From NCBI GenBank assembly GCA_905178155.1, contig CAJINV010000006.1, positions 316,398 through 380,397 on the forward strand: a stretch of DNA of 64,000 nt, given 5' to 3'. The stretch comes from Amoebophrya sp. A120 (lineage: Eukaryota > Sar > Dinophyceae > Syndiniales > Amoebophryaceae). Below, one piece after another: positions 63,452 through 64,000 of the stretch. The translations under genes were made by a program, and so were the position numbers. The notes under the pieces are model-generated. The model made no database searches. It saw only the letters and a list, made by a program, of their open reading frames with translations, and was not told the origin of the DNA. The number at the start of each line of letters is the position of its first letter. Positions within the stretch are counted from its first letter, which is position 1.

Positions 63452-64000
63452 TGATGGAAGACTTCTTCCAACAAATTCAGTAGTTACAGGGCATCATGAA
63501 CGACATGGGTGGATAGTTGAATCTTAGTAGGTTTGTTGTTCCATAAAACGCGTACAGGAGATAAAGGTTGAATACTCACGGGCGAGTGGAGTTTTTATTA
63601 CGGGCGAGTGAAGATATTTCATCTTTCGTGCACAAGAAGAACCACGTAAGCTTGGCTCATTATGCAGGCACAGTACGTTTCTATTTTTCGTGTTCTCCAC
63701 TAGTACCTACCGAGTTCGAGATGGTCGCAAAAATTGTTTTCGAAGCAGTCTTTACGACCGCTTTTAGGGGTAAAAATGGGGTGAAGACAAATGGTAGACG
63801 TAAATCGCACTTCTAAAAGCCTATAGGGGAAAAGAGGAGTGGGAGAAAGTTGTGATTGTGAAGTTCAACGAAAGCCTACTAGACTTTCGTGTTCTGCTGA
63901 TTTTCTTTGTCGTTTCGTGAATTGTTTTGTTGAGTGGTCCACAAAACCGATGATATCGATATGCGACGTACTTTATTTTTCCGCTATAAAAATCAGGCGA
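63452..64000. other. 5' flank of the gene starting at 63451
   Basis: About 550 bp up to the window edge. No IE, no supported ORF, no recognised promoter motif. Confidence 0.4.

Noticed and set aside
1-64000. Regularly recurring short repeats resembling a CRISPR array
   Set aside because: The repeats are inverted pairs at variable spacing, bounded by TSDs and placed in eukaryotic coding genes; no direct-repeat/spacer structure and no cas genes.

Overview
The window looks like nuclear DNA of a flagellated, intron-rich protist. The best fit is a Syndiniales-type (Amoebophrya-like) dinoflagellate relative; this is inference from architecture and not from a marker gene. The reason is a very dense population of short elements (about 100-330 bp) with terminal inverted repeats (TIRs) that interrupt reading frames. 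Most are bounded by a perfect 5-bp target-site duplication (TSD), and the frame is restored when the element plus one TSD copy is removed. I list about 85, roughly 60 of them with a perfect 5-bp TSD. They behave as introner elements (IEs), mobile introns without GT-AG ends. Conventional GT-AG introns occur beside them in the same genes. || IE families, lettered A-L here by terminal sequence: A TATCAAATGCAAAWATGTCT; B TATCCTGTGCAAAAGTATCG; C TATCAAAAGGAAAAATCCCC; D TATGAGAGTGCACAACTCCC; E TATCCCACGAAAAAAGTGTT; F TATCCTGTGTAAAAACGTCC; G TATGACCTGCTCAA with repeated CTCAAACGTTAC; H TATTACARTGAAAAATGCCC; I TATCCAA plus A-rich then ACATTGT; J TATGGAAGTGTCAGGATTGA; K TATTCCACAGAAAAAGACCG; L TATGGAGAGGAAAAAGTTTG. 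Outside the ends they share little except a recurrent internal motif, ATTTGTMATGC or its complement. || Layout, with all convincing genes on the minus strand. (1) <1-4572: 3' truncated gene with a GT10-like glycosyltransferase motif. (2) 4.6-11.3 kb: GC-rich island, satellite-like repeats, no convincing gene. (3) 11.3-26.0 kb: one large gene for a Ser/Thr-rich, low-complexity protein, broken by about 23 IEs. (4) 26.3-31.8 kb: two diverged direct copies of a unit with a very GC-rich core, plus decayed fragments of the preceding gene. (5) 33.9-51.9 kb: CFAP57/WDR65, an axonemal WD40 and coiled-coil protein, with about 45 IEs and at least eight GT-AG introns. (6) 52.4-54.2 kb: partial, deleted copy of the 3' half of CFAP57. 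(7) 54.4-57.0 kb: GC-rich island. (8) 57.1-58.7 kb and 59.2-63.5 kb: two further IE-split genes of unknown function. || The most informative part is the set of diverged paralogous segments (CFAP57 against its partial copy; the glycosyltransferase-like gene against the Ser/Thr-rich gene). They give filled and empty sites for the same position, so TSD length and element ends can be read directly, and insertion clearly went on after the duplications. No transposase, tRNA, rRNA or CRISPR array was recognised.
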